This document shows, in pieces, positions 1-9,336 of a stretch of DNA of 64,000 nucleotides. The position numbers and the translations under genes are program-made. The notes under the pieces were generated by a model, which was not told where the DNA came from, did not search any database, and saw nothing but the letters and a program-made list of their open reading frames with translations. The stretch comes from Cerrena zonata (Eukaryota > Basidiomycota > Agaricomycetes > Polyporales > Cerrenaceae): contig JASBNA010000058.1 in assembly GCA_038087015.1 (NCBI GenBank), positions 186,001 through 250,000 of the forward strand, read 5' to 3'. How positions within the stretch are numbered: the first letter of the stretch is position 1; each line of letters opens with the position of its first letter.

Positions 1-720
1 GGTAACCCTATACAGAATCCAATGGCAACTGGCCTCTATCAACCTCAACAACAACCCCAGTTCACTCAACAACCTCAATTTACTGGGTTTAACTATGGGC
101 AACAACCACAACAACAGCAACAACTACAGTCTCAACAAGTTCAAGCTCCTCAACAAGAATTACAACCACTTAAAACTGGTTCAAATAACCCATTCGCTTT
201 AAACTCATCTGCTTCTCCTGCTCCTCAACCTCAAGCCCAATCTTTAAATGATTTAGCTAATCAAGAAAGACAACTGCAACTGCAACCTTCTTTCTTCACT
301 CAACCATCTGCATCTCAACCTCAACAACTGCAACTGCAACCTCTTAGTGCACAATTGACTTCATCTTCTAAGTTCAATGACTCTACTCACGCTGACTTGA
401 ATAACTTACTAGCTCAAGGTACAGGAATTGATACTTTTGGTAATACCGGGGCTACTAGAATTCCACATCAACATACTAAAACTCAAACCTTCATCAATTC
501 AAGTGGTACTGGTTATCAACAGAAGACTGGAGATGATATCAGATTAAGTTCGAACGCCACCGGTAATCCGTTCTTGAATACTGGTGTTGGCTATCAAAAC
601 CAACAACCTCAACAACCTCAAATTAACCCAGCGTACACTGGTTATGGATTTGGTAACGCTCAACCTCAGCAACAGCAGCAAAGACAGACTAACGATGGCC
701 CTAGCTTGATAGATATTTAG
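1..720 (+). CDS. ENT2: Epsin (Ent1/Ent2-type endocytic adaptor), C-terminal part
   Basis: The frame is open from base 1, so the N-terminal part, including the ENTH domain expected in this family, lies outside the window. About 239 residues remain. They are rich in Gln and Pro and carry NPF tripeptides (SNNPFAL, TGNPFLN), which bind EH-domain proteins in this family. The last residues, PSLIDI, fit a C-terminal clathrin-box motif (LIDL/LIDI). The stretch around GTGIDTFGNTG, followed by RIPHQHTKTQTFI and GTGY, recalls the tail of yeast epsins. The role would be coupling ubiquitinated cargo and membrane lipid to clathrin at endocytic sites. The AP180-type adaptors Yap1801/1802 have similar tails and are the main alternative. 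Confidence 0.72.
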   Translation, partial: GNPIQNPMATGLYQPQQQPQFTQQPQFTGFNYGQQPQQQQQLQSQQVQAPQQELQPLKTGSNNPFALNSSASPAPQPQAQSLNDLANQERQLQLQPSFFTQPSASQPQQLQLQPLSAQLTSSSKFNDSTHADLNNLLAQGTGIDTFGNTGATRIPHQHTKTQTFINSSGTGYQQKTGDDIRLSSNATGNPFLNTGVGYQNQQPQQPQINPAYTGYGFGNAQPQQQQQRQTNDGPSLIDI

Positions 721-1027
721 CTCTTTTATTGCTACTTTGTATTTTTACATTTCACCTTCGTATTTTCTTTTTCTTCGATTTGTCTTAACTTATGTCAACT
801 AAAATCTCCATTCTCTTTGAACTTCAATTTTATGTTCCTTTGTCATTATTATAACTATACTTTTAGTCGCTATCATATTTGCTTTTAGTTTTAATTCTAT
901 CTTTCCTGCTTTGATAATTTTTCTCCTTGATCCTATTAAAAATACAAAATTTACTCCTTATATTTAAGATAGTTTGTAGTTCTCAAATTGGTCTTAAGTT
1001 CATTTATTACTATATAATTGTAAGCCC
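721..1027. other. Intergenic region between convergent genes
   Basis: AT-rich spacer between the stops of the epsin gene and RTT107. I see no gene, RNA or repeat here; it should hold the two 3' UTRs. Confidence 0.6.
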
Positions 1028-3852
1028 CTATAATCGATAGTCCTTAAGGTCTTCTAACTTCATTCTGAATATAGATTTAACACACCAATCCCATTCCACA
1101 ATCATTATATTATCATCATTTTTCTTTATAGAATTTATCAACTTTGAATCCTTAGTTTTATGTGCGACGAATATAACTTTACCATTGTCATTTTTTAACA
1201 ACTGTTTGATCACGGATGCTGGTACCGACTTGAAACTTTTTGCTTCTTCTAGCCCATGGGTCTGGAGAATGCTGGTGATTAAATTCACTCCTCCGTTTAA
1301 ATTGGTGGATAAGTTAAGTTTCATCCCTTTGAATAAACTTCCCTTATTTTCGCTATTGAACAAGTCGGATAATCCGTTCGTTTTTGTGTTTGCAATCCCA
1401 AGATCTTGGTTTATTTCTTTGAGTGGAATGACCTTATCTAATGCATAATCCGAAATATTATACTCTTTTGAGAGTTCATCCCAAGTTATCTCCTGCTCGT
1501 TAACTTTCTTCAAGGCTTTCACCAAATAATTAGGGTGGATAATACGTTCAGCTTGGCTTAAGCTTTTAAGAACTTTTCGGTTCTTAATATACGGGGAGCA
1601 AATATAGTATTGATTTTATGTTTAGGTGAATAGTCGTTAACAATCTTGATTCCAGAATGAGAAAGCTTGACAACGTCAACGCGGTTGAGTACTAACTCCA
1701 GTTCACAACCAGTCATAATTGCAACTACTGACTGTGTTCTATCTGGACTTGATGGCTTCTTCTTTTTTACCGGTGGATGAGAAGTCTGTGAAGTCAAAGG
1801 CGAGGTGCTTCCATTGATTACATCTTCCTTGCTACTAACCTGGCTGCTTTCAGCACTTTCAGAAGCAGGTCTTTTCCTTGAAGATCCCTTGATTGCCTCT
1901 TCACGAGCTTCCAACTCTTTCATATAGGATTTCATCTTTCTTGAGCTCTTGGATAAAACTTTGTAGGCATTTAGATCCTCCATATCAGAATGCAATTTCA
2001 AAGCTGCCTTTTGTTTGGCTGATCTACCAACTCTGCCGCTGAATGCGTCGGAAATGCTTGGTGTAGCTGCTTGATCGCTACTTTCAAGGTTGCTTATATG
2101 AGCCTGATCCTCAATCTCGACACTTTTATCGAGGTCAATTTCTGGGGTAGCTGGAGTTGGTAACTTAGAAGCTTGGCTCTTGGATTGACTTTCATTGGAA
2201 TCATGTTGTGATTTTTCAATTGATTCAGTTTTTTCAGGTTCTCCTTCGTCCTCTTCATCATTAAAATCCACTAGTTCTTGATCTTCTTCTTGCACATCAG
2301 GTTGTATTTCTTGATCATTCTCGCGTTCTGTGTCTGTTTGTTTCTGGCTGATGGTATTTCTTGTTAAGGTAGGAGATTCATCTTCACTCATACTATCATC
2401 AACGTTTGTTCCTTCACTATTCAATTTAATAGAACCGATAGAAGGGTCGAGGTACCATTTTTGTAAAGCTAGGTGATTGAGTTTAGTTTTACCCAACAAT
2501 GATTCAGTTCCAGCTCGTCCACTGGCCTTGCTACCGAAATATTGGAAGCGAGGTAAATTAGAATCAATGTATGACCAAGAGGAGTAGCATTCTTCTAGCC
2601 AAAGATGATTAGCGACTTCCACAATAGGTTTATTATCAATATTCTTCCACTTATTTTTTGCACTTTCGTATTTTTTTCCATCGGGTTTTGCAACAATTAA
2701 AAAATCATTTTCACGGGTTAAAGTTTTCGTAAAGTCACCTCCTAATAAGGTTATTAATTTAGTTAAGTAGAAACGAGCATCACCAGAATAGTTAGTTACG
2801 GATATTTTTTTGTTTTTAAACTCATCTAGAGGGTCTTTAGGGAATGGATAGTGTAATAAGTTTGAATTTTGGGGTAGGATCCAAGTATTAGTAAGTAAGA
2901 CATGATACATCCATTGTAAATTGGCAACCACGATTCTATTTGAAAGACAGCACTTTTTATATTCATCACCCGAACGATATTTACCTATATAAATATCAAT
3001 ATCCTTCACATTAAAAGTCGAAACTGTGTGCCCACCATTGGACTCGACTAGTTGAGAGAAACAATTTGACATTCTTTCCGAGAGATTATAATCCGAAGAG
3101 AAATAAAAAGTCTTGTCTTTGAAAAAATCGGTAGTTTTACCTTCTATATTAGGTAAGGAATCATCGTTAATCAATTTGTTATTTTGATCCGACTCAGGAA
3201 TAAGCGAATACATTGGTTTCTTCTCCTGATGTACTTTTGGATTAGATAAAAGATACGGTTCTTCACTTAACTTTTTGCCTTGTTTTAAACAATCATTAAT
3301 CCAATGAGGTAGAACTATTTTGATGTCAATAGAGTCATCACTATTTGACAGTTGATTTGCACTTGATGCGATTATACTTTTAACGTTAGTTAGATCCAAT
3401 GCGATCAAATGAGTAGTATGTTTGGTTAAATCATCCATATATTGACCACCAAAAGCTCTCACCCCACCGTAAATCACTTCCTTGTCGCCAGCTGGTAAAT
3501 TATCTGCAATACAAACAAAGCAATCTTTTAAAAAGTTTTTAGGATCAGGATTGTAAGATTTAAGATTCAAAATCTTGTTTTGCTCTATACTATGGGAGAT
3601 CCAGGAAGCTGTTGTGACCGGAATCATAAGAAGCTGAGCAGCGTGGTATTCGATGAACTCCACGGTGTCTGAAACTATGTGGTTTATTGGTTGATCTAAA
3701 TCTTTATCGAGATAGTTAACGTCAGTATCTGACTGGTTTTTGAAATACACTTTAGAGACGTGTTGAGATAGTAATTGCCTCTCGGTTTCCTTTGCATCTT
3801 CAGCAGTGAACGTATCAGATGTCACTAATAGCACCACCAATCCTTTGAACAT
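1028..3852 (-). CDS. RTT107: Rtt107-type multi-BRCT DNA-damage scaffold, with a frame break
   Basis: The first 764 codons (3852 to 1558) hold two BRCT-like repeats at about residues 1-205, a second pair at about 245-440, a long acidic Ser/Glu linker, and the start of another BRCT near residue 705. The frame ends at a TAA just past TEKFLKA. The last BRCT continues in a second frame, from about 1566 to 1028, with a TAG stop. One extra A in the AAAA run (TTTT at 1564-1567 on the plus strand) would join the two frames without loss. Six BRCTs split as four plus two, around 930 residues, match Rtt107/Esc4 (Brc1 in fission yeast). That protein binds phosphorylated H2A and recruits Slx4 and Smc5/6 at stalled forks. 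The break lies inside the C-terminal pair, which binds phospho-H2A in the family. Confidence 0.8.
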
Positions 3853-4400
3853 AGTTGTGGATCTGTCAGTGTCTTGATAAAAGATGTTTATTGATGTTTT
3901 TCTGAAAGAAAAAAAAAAAACATCAAAACACTACGCGTTAGCTTCATTTTTTTGTTCTTTGCAGCGCACAAACTACTCATATAAATATAAAACTGTGAAA
4001 ATTATAAATCTAAATAAATGAACGTAGCGAAGAAGCAAAGAATAAAATATATAATCAACAATCAAAAAGGATATACAAACATCGTATTGGTCAACTTTTT
4101 TTTAATTTTTTTTTTTTGATTTGGATAAGTTTTTTTTTTGTCTTTTTTTTTTTTTTTTTTTGGGATTAAAAAAGAATTTTTTTAAGTTCTTCAGTTTGAT
4201 CTTTTATTGATTTGGTTTCTTGTGAATTAGATAGACCTAATTGGAAAGACTAATGTACAGGGAAAGAAGAAGTAGAAAGAAAGCAAAAAAAGAAGGGAAA
4301 AGCAAAAAAAAAAGAACAAAATAAAAACAAAACATCATGAAAAGGTCATTAATGAAGTAAAATTTAAAAGAAGAAAAAACAAATTCATAAGTAACAGAGA
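3853..4400. other. Intergenic region: RTT107 promoter and cyclin 3' flank
   Basis: AT-rich, with an A12 tract (3909-3920) and several long T tracts (about 4098-4161). An MCB element lies near the RTT107 end. No gene seen. Confidence 0.6.
3933..3938. promoter_or_regulatory. MCB-type element (ACGCGT) upstream of RTT107
   Basis: The palindrome ACGCGT lies 81 bp upstream of the RTT107 ATG. This is the MluI cell-cycle box bound by MBF in yeasts and drives G1/S expression, which suits a replication-stress gene. A single copy only, so the assignment is moderate. Confidence 0.45.
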
Positions 4401-5925
4401 TTATTTTGGAATTCTATCAGTAATTAAGTTTGGATCGAATAAATCTCTTTCTTCACTTATGAATTTACGAGCCCAACCACGACAAACAATACTTGCCTTC
4501 ATAAATTTTCTAGTAGCGTATTTTTTGAAAAATTCATCATGCTCGACTGGGGCAATTAAATATTCCATAATTAAATTTATACATTCTTTCATATCAGAAA
4601 CTTTATAACCACCAGAGTAATGAATCAAATTACCGTTCCAAACTGGATCTTTACCTAATATTAATCTAGCAATATACATTGCTGAAGCTGAACATAAGGA
4701 CGGTAACATTCCAATGAATTTATAATCCATAATTGTTATTTCTAAAAGATATTTACCTAAAGTTCTTGATTGAACATCATAATCATCGGCTTTAGAGATT
4801 CTTCTTAAGAAATTCATTGGATTTGGATAATTTAATTCAAAATCTAGTATGGTAAGAATATATTTTTCAGCTTGTAAAATTTCATCTTCAGTATAAGAAC
4901 CATCAGTGAAATAAGCATAATTTTTAACTGAAGGAGAGAAAACTTCTTCATATTTAGCAGCAATGAAAAGAGAACCAGTTGCTAATAATTGTAATTTATC
5001 AATTTGAACCACTTCTAATGACATAAATCTATCCATTATATTAATTGCAAGAAATAAGGTTTCTGGTAAGAGACGAAATCTTTGATGCATTTCAACCTAA
5101 CCAATCAACTAGAATTGATCTCATTCTTGGTTTTAATTGAGTTTGTTTATATAAATAATCTGCATCTGGTAAAGTTTTATATTCTAATTCATTTAAATAA
5201 GGAAATATATCATTAACATATTCACTAACCATTAGAGGATCATCGAAATCTTCTTCATCCAAATCCTGCCATTCATAATCAATACGCTTTGATTTTTTAA
5301 ATTTATTTGAATTATTTAATTCGTTTGTTGTATGAAGTTTTTCAACTAAATTCGAAGAAGATTCCGTGGCTTGTCTTTTTCTATTTGGAACCAATAAATT
5401 ATTTTTTTTAGATGCAGAAATATTAGATGCTGTAGTTTGAGAAGGTTGTAAAATTATTTTAGAATCATCATTTTCTTTATCAAAATCAGTGGAAGATCTT
5501 TTATTATTTGATTTTGAAGGAATCTTAGAAACTTTATTATTGGAATTGGATGATGAAGAGGTTTGTTGGGTTAAAGGAGCCAAGTCTCCAGCCAAGGGAC
5601 GTCTTTTGGTAGTGGTTGATGAAGTTACTTGAACTGGAGGAGCTAGAGTTTCTTGTTGATCTAATTTTTTATCAGAATCTTTCGAATCTTTTGAATTAGT
5701 AATTGATTTGGAGCCACTAACTCCAAATTGATTTGAAACGTCAGCTAAATGAGGACGGGTCGGGTTGGTAGAAACAATCACGTCTTCTGAGTTTTTAACC
5801 GTATCCGATTCAGGTTTATGATTATGGTGAAGTTTTACTTTTTTCTGTTCTAGTTGTTGACGCTGACTAGCTAAGGATTTAGATCGAGTTAGTCTATATT
5901 CATTTTCGTTGTTTATGGATGACAT
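4401..5925 (-). CDS. CLB2: B-type mitotic cyclin (Clb2/Clb4 type), with a frame break
   Basis: The first frame (5925 to 5092, 277 codons) has a destruction box RPHLADVSN at about residues 57-65 (RxxLxxxxN), a KEN box near residue 146, and the start of the cyclin box (RMRSILVDWL). It then meets TGA. The cyclin box resumes one base out of phase as EMHQRFRLLPETLFLAINIMD and runs to 4401. An extra G (CC at 5096-5097 on the plus strand) accounts for the shift; without it the junction reads DWLVEMHQRF, the normal B-cyclin sequence. Total about 506 residues, usual for yeast Clb2. It activates Cdc28/Cdk1 for mitosis and is degraded by the APC. An Mcm1-Fkh composite upstream supports a CLB2-cluster gene. 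As this cyclin class is central to mitosis, a base-call error is likelier than a null allele. Confidence 0.85.
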
Positions 5926-5987
5926 GATGGAATGCTAGAGGTGAAGCAAGGATGCAGGGTTTAATTCATAAGATGTAAGGAGCCGGA

Positions 5988-6018
<31 letters not shown>
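5988..6018. repeat. (GTT)n trinucleotide microsatellite
   Basis: About ten uninterrupted GTT units lie 60-95 bp upstream of the cyclin ATG, so they are probably transcribed as CAA/AAC repeats in the 5' leader. Length polymorphism is likely. Confidence 0.85.
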
Positions 6019-6019
<1 letters not shown>

Positions 6020-6523
6020 TAGTTGATGATGTTGATGTAAATGTTAATGCTGTTGACTCAACGAATAAATCAGGGAGAAGTGCAAGAAGAGCAGTGGAGC
6101 CAGTACCAGTACTAGTATGAATAGAAGATGTATAGTTGTTGAAAAGAGTACAACAGATGATATAACAAAAGATATAAGATACAACAGAGGATAAAACAAC
6201 TTGTTTTTTTTCTAATGAAAAAAAAAAAAAAAAAAAAAATTCTAATAATAAGAGTAATAGGTTTGAAACACCAAAAAAGCACCCGGTATAGGAAAGCTTA
6301 AAGATAGCTGGATCTAGTAATAAAAGAAACAGTAAATAGTAAGAATTGGAAAGGCAGTTATTGCTGTTAGCGCAGTTTCAGTATTGGTGTTAGTGTATTG
6401 AACACCAGAAAGGACTGGAGGATTAAATTGATGGGATTGGTGTTTGTGGAAAGTTAATCAGATTGGAACACACACTCGCCATACAGACTCCCTCACTATG
6501 ATATGAAACTGATTGTTATTGTT

Positions 6524-6542
6524 TTGTTTACTCCTTAATAGA
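6524..6542 (-). promoter_or_regulatory. Mcm1-Forkhead composite site of the CLB2-cluster type
   Basis: Read on the minus strand, towards the cyclin gene, TCTATTAAGG (one mismatch to the Mcm1 box CC(A/T)6GG) is followed after one base by GTAAACAA, a forkhead (SFF/Fkh2) site. The order and tight spacing match the G2/M composite element of yeast CLB2-cluster promoters. It sits about 600 bp upstream of the cyclin ATG. Confidence 0.5.
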
Positions 6543-7003
6543 GTCCTTTAATTTGTGTTTATTGAAGTTAATTCGCTTGCTTGAATGGAATTTGGTGTTG
6601 TTGATTTTGATTTTTTTGGTTCGCGTATTTACTTTTATTTTATTTAGGCAAGTGCCATACAACTGTGATATAATACTATCATATAATGCTATAATACTAT
6701 CATATAGTACTATCATATACTCTACTAAATGAATGTATGTATCATATGTGAGGTATAGTAATATATACGTGGTATTGGTGCTCAAAAAATCCGTTTGTAC
6801 TCGTAGATTACCATACCAACACCAATACCAAAACAACACGTCCTTACAGGCATCCCATTGGAGGTCCCCAAGTCAACAGGCCATAGAATGGTCTTTATGG
6901 TTCTCGTGATCTCGCTGGTTGATCAATGAATGCCACAATTACACGAATTGCTTCGTTTCTACACAAAGGTCCATCGCGATTTTGTTTTTGTATCTATTCT
7001 ACT

Positions 7004-7090
7004 ACTCATCTACTCTACTCATCTACTCTACTCATCTACTCTACTCATGTACTCTACTCATGTACCCTGATCACATGTACCCTGATCACC
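7004..7090. repeat. Minisatellite with 13-bp units (ATCTACTCTACTC)
   Basis: About four tandem copies of a 13-mer made of 'tctac' and 'tactc' words, then diverged copies beginning 'atgtac' and two 'atgtaccctgatcac' units. Located between the cyclin promoter and the 3' end of the Spc42-like gene. Confidence 0.8.
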
Positions 7091-7332
7091 CGTAGGCTGA
7101 TCTGCTCATCTGCTCATCTCATCGAGTTCAGCGATCTCCGTATATTCTGCAGTTGTAGATTTAAAGAAATATGGTTTAGTATACAGTGGTGTGGCCGTAG
7201 TAGCAGTAATATACAAAGGCATACAGTGGTTCGCAGATACAGCGGTATACTGGTTTAGTAGATGTCAGCAGTATATGTTAGTGTGTTGTAGTATGTTGGT
7301 AGAATGTAAGTTTGTACATGGTGGAAATTGGG

Positions 7333-7358
7333 TGCAAATTTTGATGCAAATTTTGATG
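7333..7358. repeat. Short tandem repeat, unit TGCAAATTTTGA
   Basis: Two full copies and a partial third of a 12-bp unit, just downstream of the Spc42-like stop codon. Small, of uncertain meaning. Confidence 0.7.
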
Positions 7359-7397
7359 CAAATGCGCAAATTACGTATTTATTATACTCATTATATA

Positions 7398-9128
7398 TTA
7401 AACAGTATTATTCCATCTATATTGACCCATTAACGTTTGGGTGCCTTCTTTGCGGCCTTCCTCAGTCACATCCTCGTACTCATCCTCTTGTGGTCCTCCC
7501 ATTGAAGTGGAACTACTCAAGATTTTGCGACTCCGGCCCACTCGTCTGGGTCTTCTCTTTAATCTCCTATTTTCTCGTTGTAATCGATTCAAGGCCTCCA
7601 TTGCAATTGCACAGGTCTCACACCGGGGCCTTTCCCGGGTGCTTGTGCTCTCATTGGTGAAGTCCAAACTGTCAACAGTGTCGTCCGCCAAATCTCGTTT
7701 ATCACACTGACAATACACCATTACGTCTTTACTCTTGTTACTTTTCGGTCTTGATGATTCAGCCACCGGCTTCACACTTGCAGAGCTCAGCGGTGCCGAC
7801 CTCTCGTTAACCAACATATCAAGACTTTCTCGAATTCCATTCAATAATTCAATCATCCTATTTTCTTCTCCTTCTTTTGGAGTTTCTTTTGGGGTTTCTT
7901 TTCTCGGTTCAATCTCTTCATTCTTCAATTGCTCAAACGCTTGTTCAAACACTTCCAACATTTTCATTTTACCGGGTTCTGCTTTTTTCTCTTCTTCAAT
8001 CTCCGTTTCTTTGGATTGCTTTTTATTATTGGAAATTGTATCCATCAATTTTCTGACCAATTCTTCAACCATCCCTTCTTTTTCAATAGCATCATTCTTC
8101 AATGGCTCGTGCCTCTTCTCTTCTGCTTCTGCTGTAGGCTTGGTCTTCTTCTGTTCTTCATATAGTCCTTTATATTTTATTAACTTTTCTCTCAATAATT
8201 CATTCTCTTTAACTAATTGAGAATTCTCATTGTTGTTCCGGTTGGTTTCTTCAAGTCTCTTTTTCATTAACCCCCGTTCTCTTTCCATAATCGTTTCTCT
8301 TTCTTGATGCACCTTGGTCATATTATTTATCCGATTCTGATTATCCCTCAATTTTTCTTGTTGCTTTTCATTTTTTTGCTTTAATATCAATATTTCTTCT
8401 TGCAATGCTTGGTTTCTCCTTCTCATCTCATCTCTTTCCTTAACCACCTCGAGGTTTTCTCTCCGATGTTCTTCGGTCAGTTTAACTGCTTTGGCAACTG
8501 CAGAATTTAACATCTTTTCATATTTTTCAAATTCTCGATTCCCAGTTATTGAAACCGGTAATGATTGTATAGCTTTATGGGTTTGTTCTAAAAGTTTTTC
8601 ATCGTCAAAATCGTCTTCTTCATCTTTACTGATCAGCTCTTCGAAATTGGGCATAACATCCCCTTTACCAATTGAAAGGAGTCTCTGTACATCTTGATCA
8701 AAGGGCTCTTTGGTCTTATTCTTCTGTTCGGGTCGTTCTTCTCGGCTCCTAACTCTTATCGGACTCGGAATAGATATGGAGTCTGTTGGTGATTCTATTA
8801 TGCCTCTATTCAAATCTATACTATTATCTCGACTCAAATCAAGCAGTAAATCATCTATTCTCAATAATCGATCAATATCCGGGTCGATATACAATCCTCC
8901 CATCAAATTATCACGGTCCTCTTCTCCAAACACAGTAATGTCATCTATCATACTATTCCCACTGTATTGTCGCTTCTTCAAATGCGGTGATGGGTTATTA
9001 CTATCTGCTCGTGTCTTACCGGAAGTACTTCGTGAATGCAGAATAGGTTGTTCTTTGGTCCGGACTTGTTGTCCCCTCAAGTACCCATCAATAATGTCCT
9101 GGGTATTGGTGAAGTCCATTGCCAACAT
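7398..9128 (-). CDS. Coiled-coil protein, possibly spindle-pole-body core protein Spc42
   Basis: The start is set at the ATG reading MLAMDFTNTQ; the frame upstream has only TTG. The product has about 576 residues. A charged N-terminal third contains 'DDITVFGEED'. A long heptad-like coiled coil spans about residues 195-350 (EKYEKMLNSAVAKAVKLTEE onwards), and a second shorter helical segment follows (MIELLNGIRESLDMLVNE). Near the C-terminus are two Cys pairs (YCQCD, CETC) and basic residues (RRLKRRPRRVGR). S. cerevisiae Spc42 also has a central coiled coil, a later short one and a C-terminal CxxC with nearby charged residues, so orthology is plausible. The sequence is too diverged for a firm name; any coiled-coil scaffold is possible. 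Confidence 0.45.
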   Translation of the reverse strand: MLAMDFTNTQDIIDGYLRGQQVRTKEQPILHSRSTSGKTRADSNNPSPHLKKRQYSGNSMIDDITVFGEEDRDNLMGGLYIDPDIDRLLRIDDLLLDLSRDNSIDLNRGIIESPTDSISIPSPIRVRSREERPEQKNKTKEPFDQDVQRLLSIGKGDVMPNFEELISKDEEDDFDDEKLLEQTHKAIQSLPVSITGNREFEKYEKMLNSAVAKAVKLTEEHRRENLEVVKERDEMRRRNQALQEEILILKQKNEKQQEKLRDNQNRINNMTKVHQERETIMERERGLMKKRLEETNRNNNENSQLVKENELLREKLIKYKGLYEEQKKTKPTAEAEEKRHEPLKNDAIEKEGMVEELVRKLMDTISNNKKQSKETEIEEEKKAEPGKMKMLEVFEQAFEQLKNEEIEPRKETPKETPKEGEENRMIELLNGIRESLDMLVNERSAPLSSASVKPVAESSRPKSNKSKDVMVYCQCDKRDLADDTVDSLDFTNESTSTRERPRCETCAIAMEALNRLQRENRRLKRRPRRVGRSRKILSSSTSMGGPQEDEYEDVTEEGRKEGTQTLMGQYRWNNTV

Positions 9129-9336
9129 GAACTCTAATATCAATCCTTGGGCTAACCTTCAATGGTATTGAAAAGATATGGCTATTGGTGATTTTTAATT
9201 GAAACATCAAATCTCAAGGTAAACAACACGCATTTTCAGTCCACAGAAAAAAAAAAAAAAAAAAAAAAAATTTACACGCGACTGAGACTTACAAACCGAT
9301 ATTAAAGATGCAAAATTCGTTTATTTGAAGAACGAT

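Larger units (their letters stand above)
5926..7397. other. Long intergenic region upstream of the cyclin gene
   Basis: About 1.5 kb without a credible gene. It holds a (GTT)n run, an A-tract of about 22 (6218-6239), a Mcm1-Fkh site, AT-rich repeats of 'actatcata' type at about 6670-6715, a 13-bp minisatellite near 7004-7090 and a 12-bp repeat near 7333-7358. Open frames of about 100 codons here lack ATG starts or are built from the repeats. Confidence 0.6.

Noticed and set aside
6528..7433. Several open frames of 80-110 codons upstream of the cyclin gene
   Set aside because: They are made largely of the local repeats, overlap on both strands and lack conserved features.
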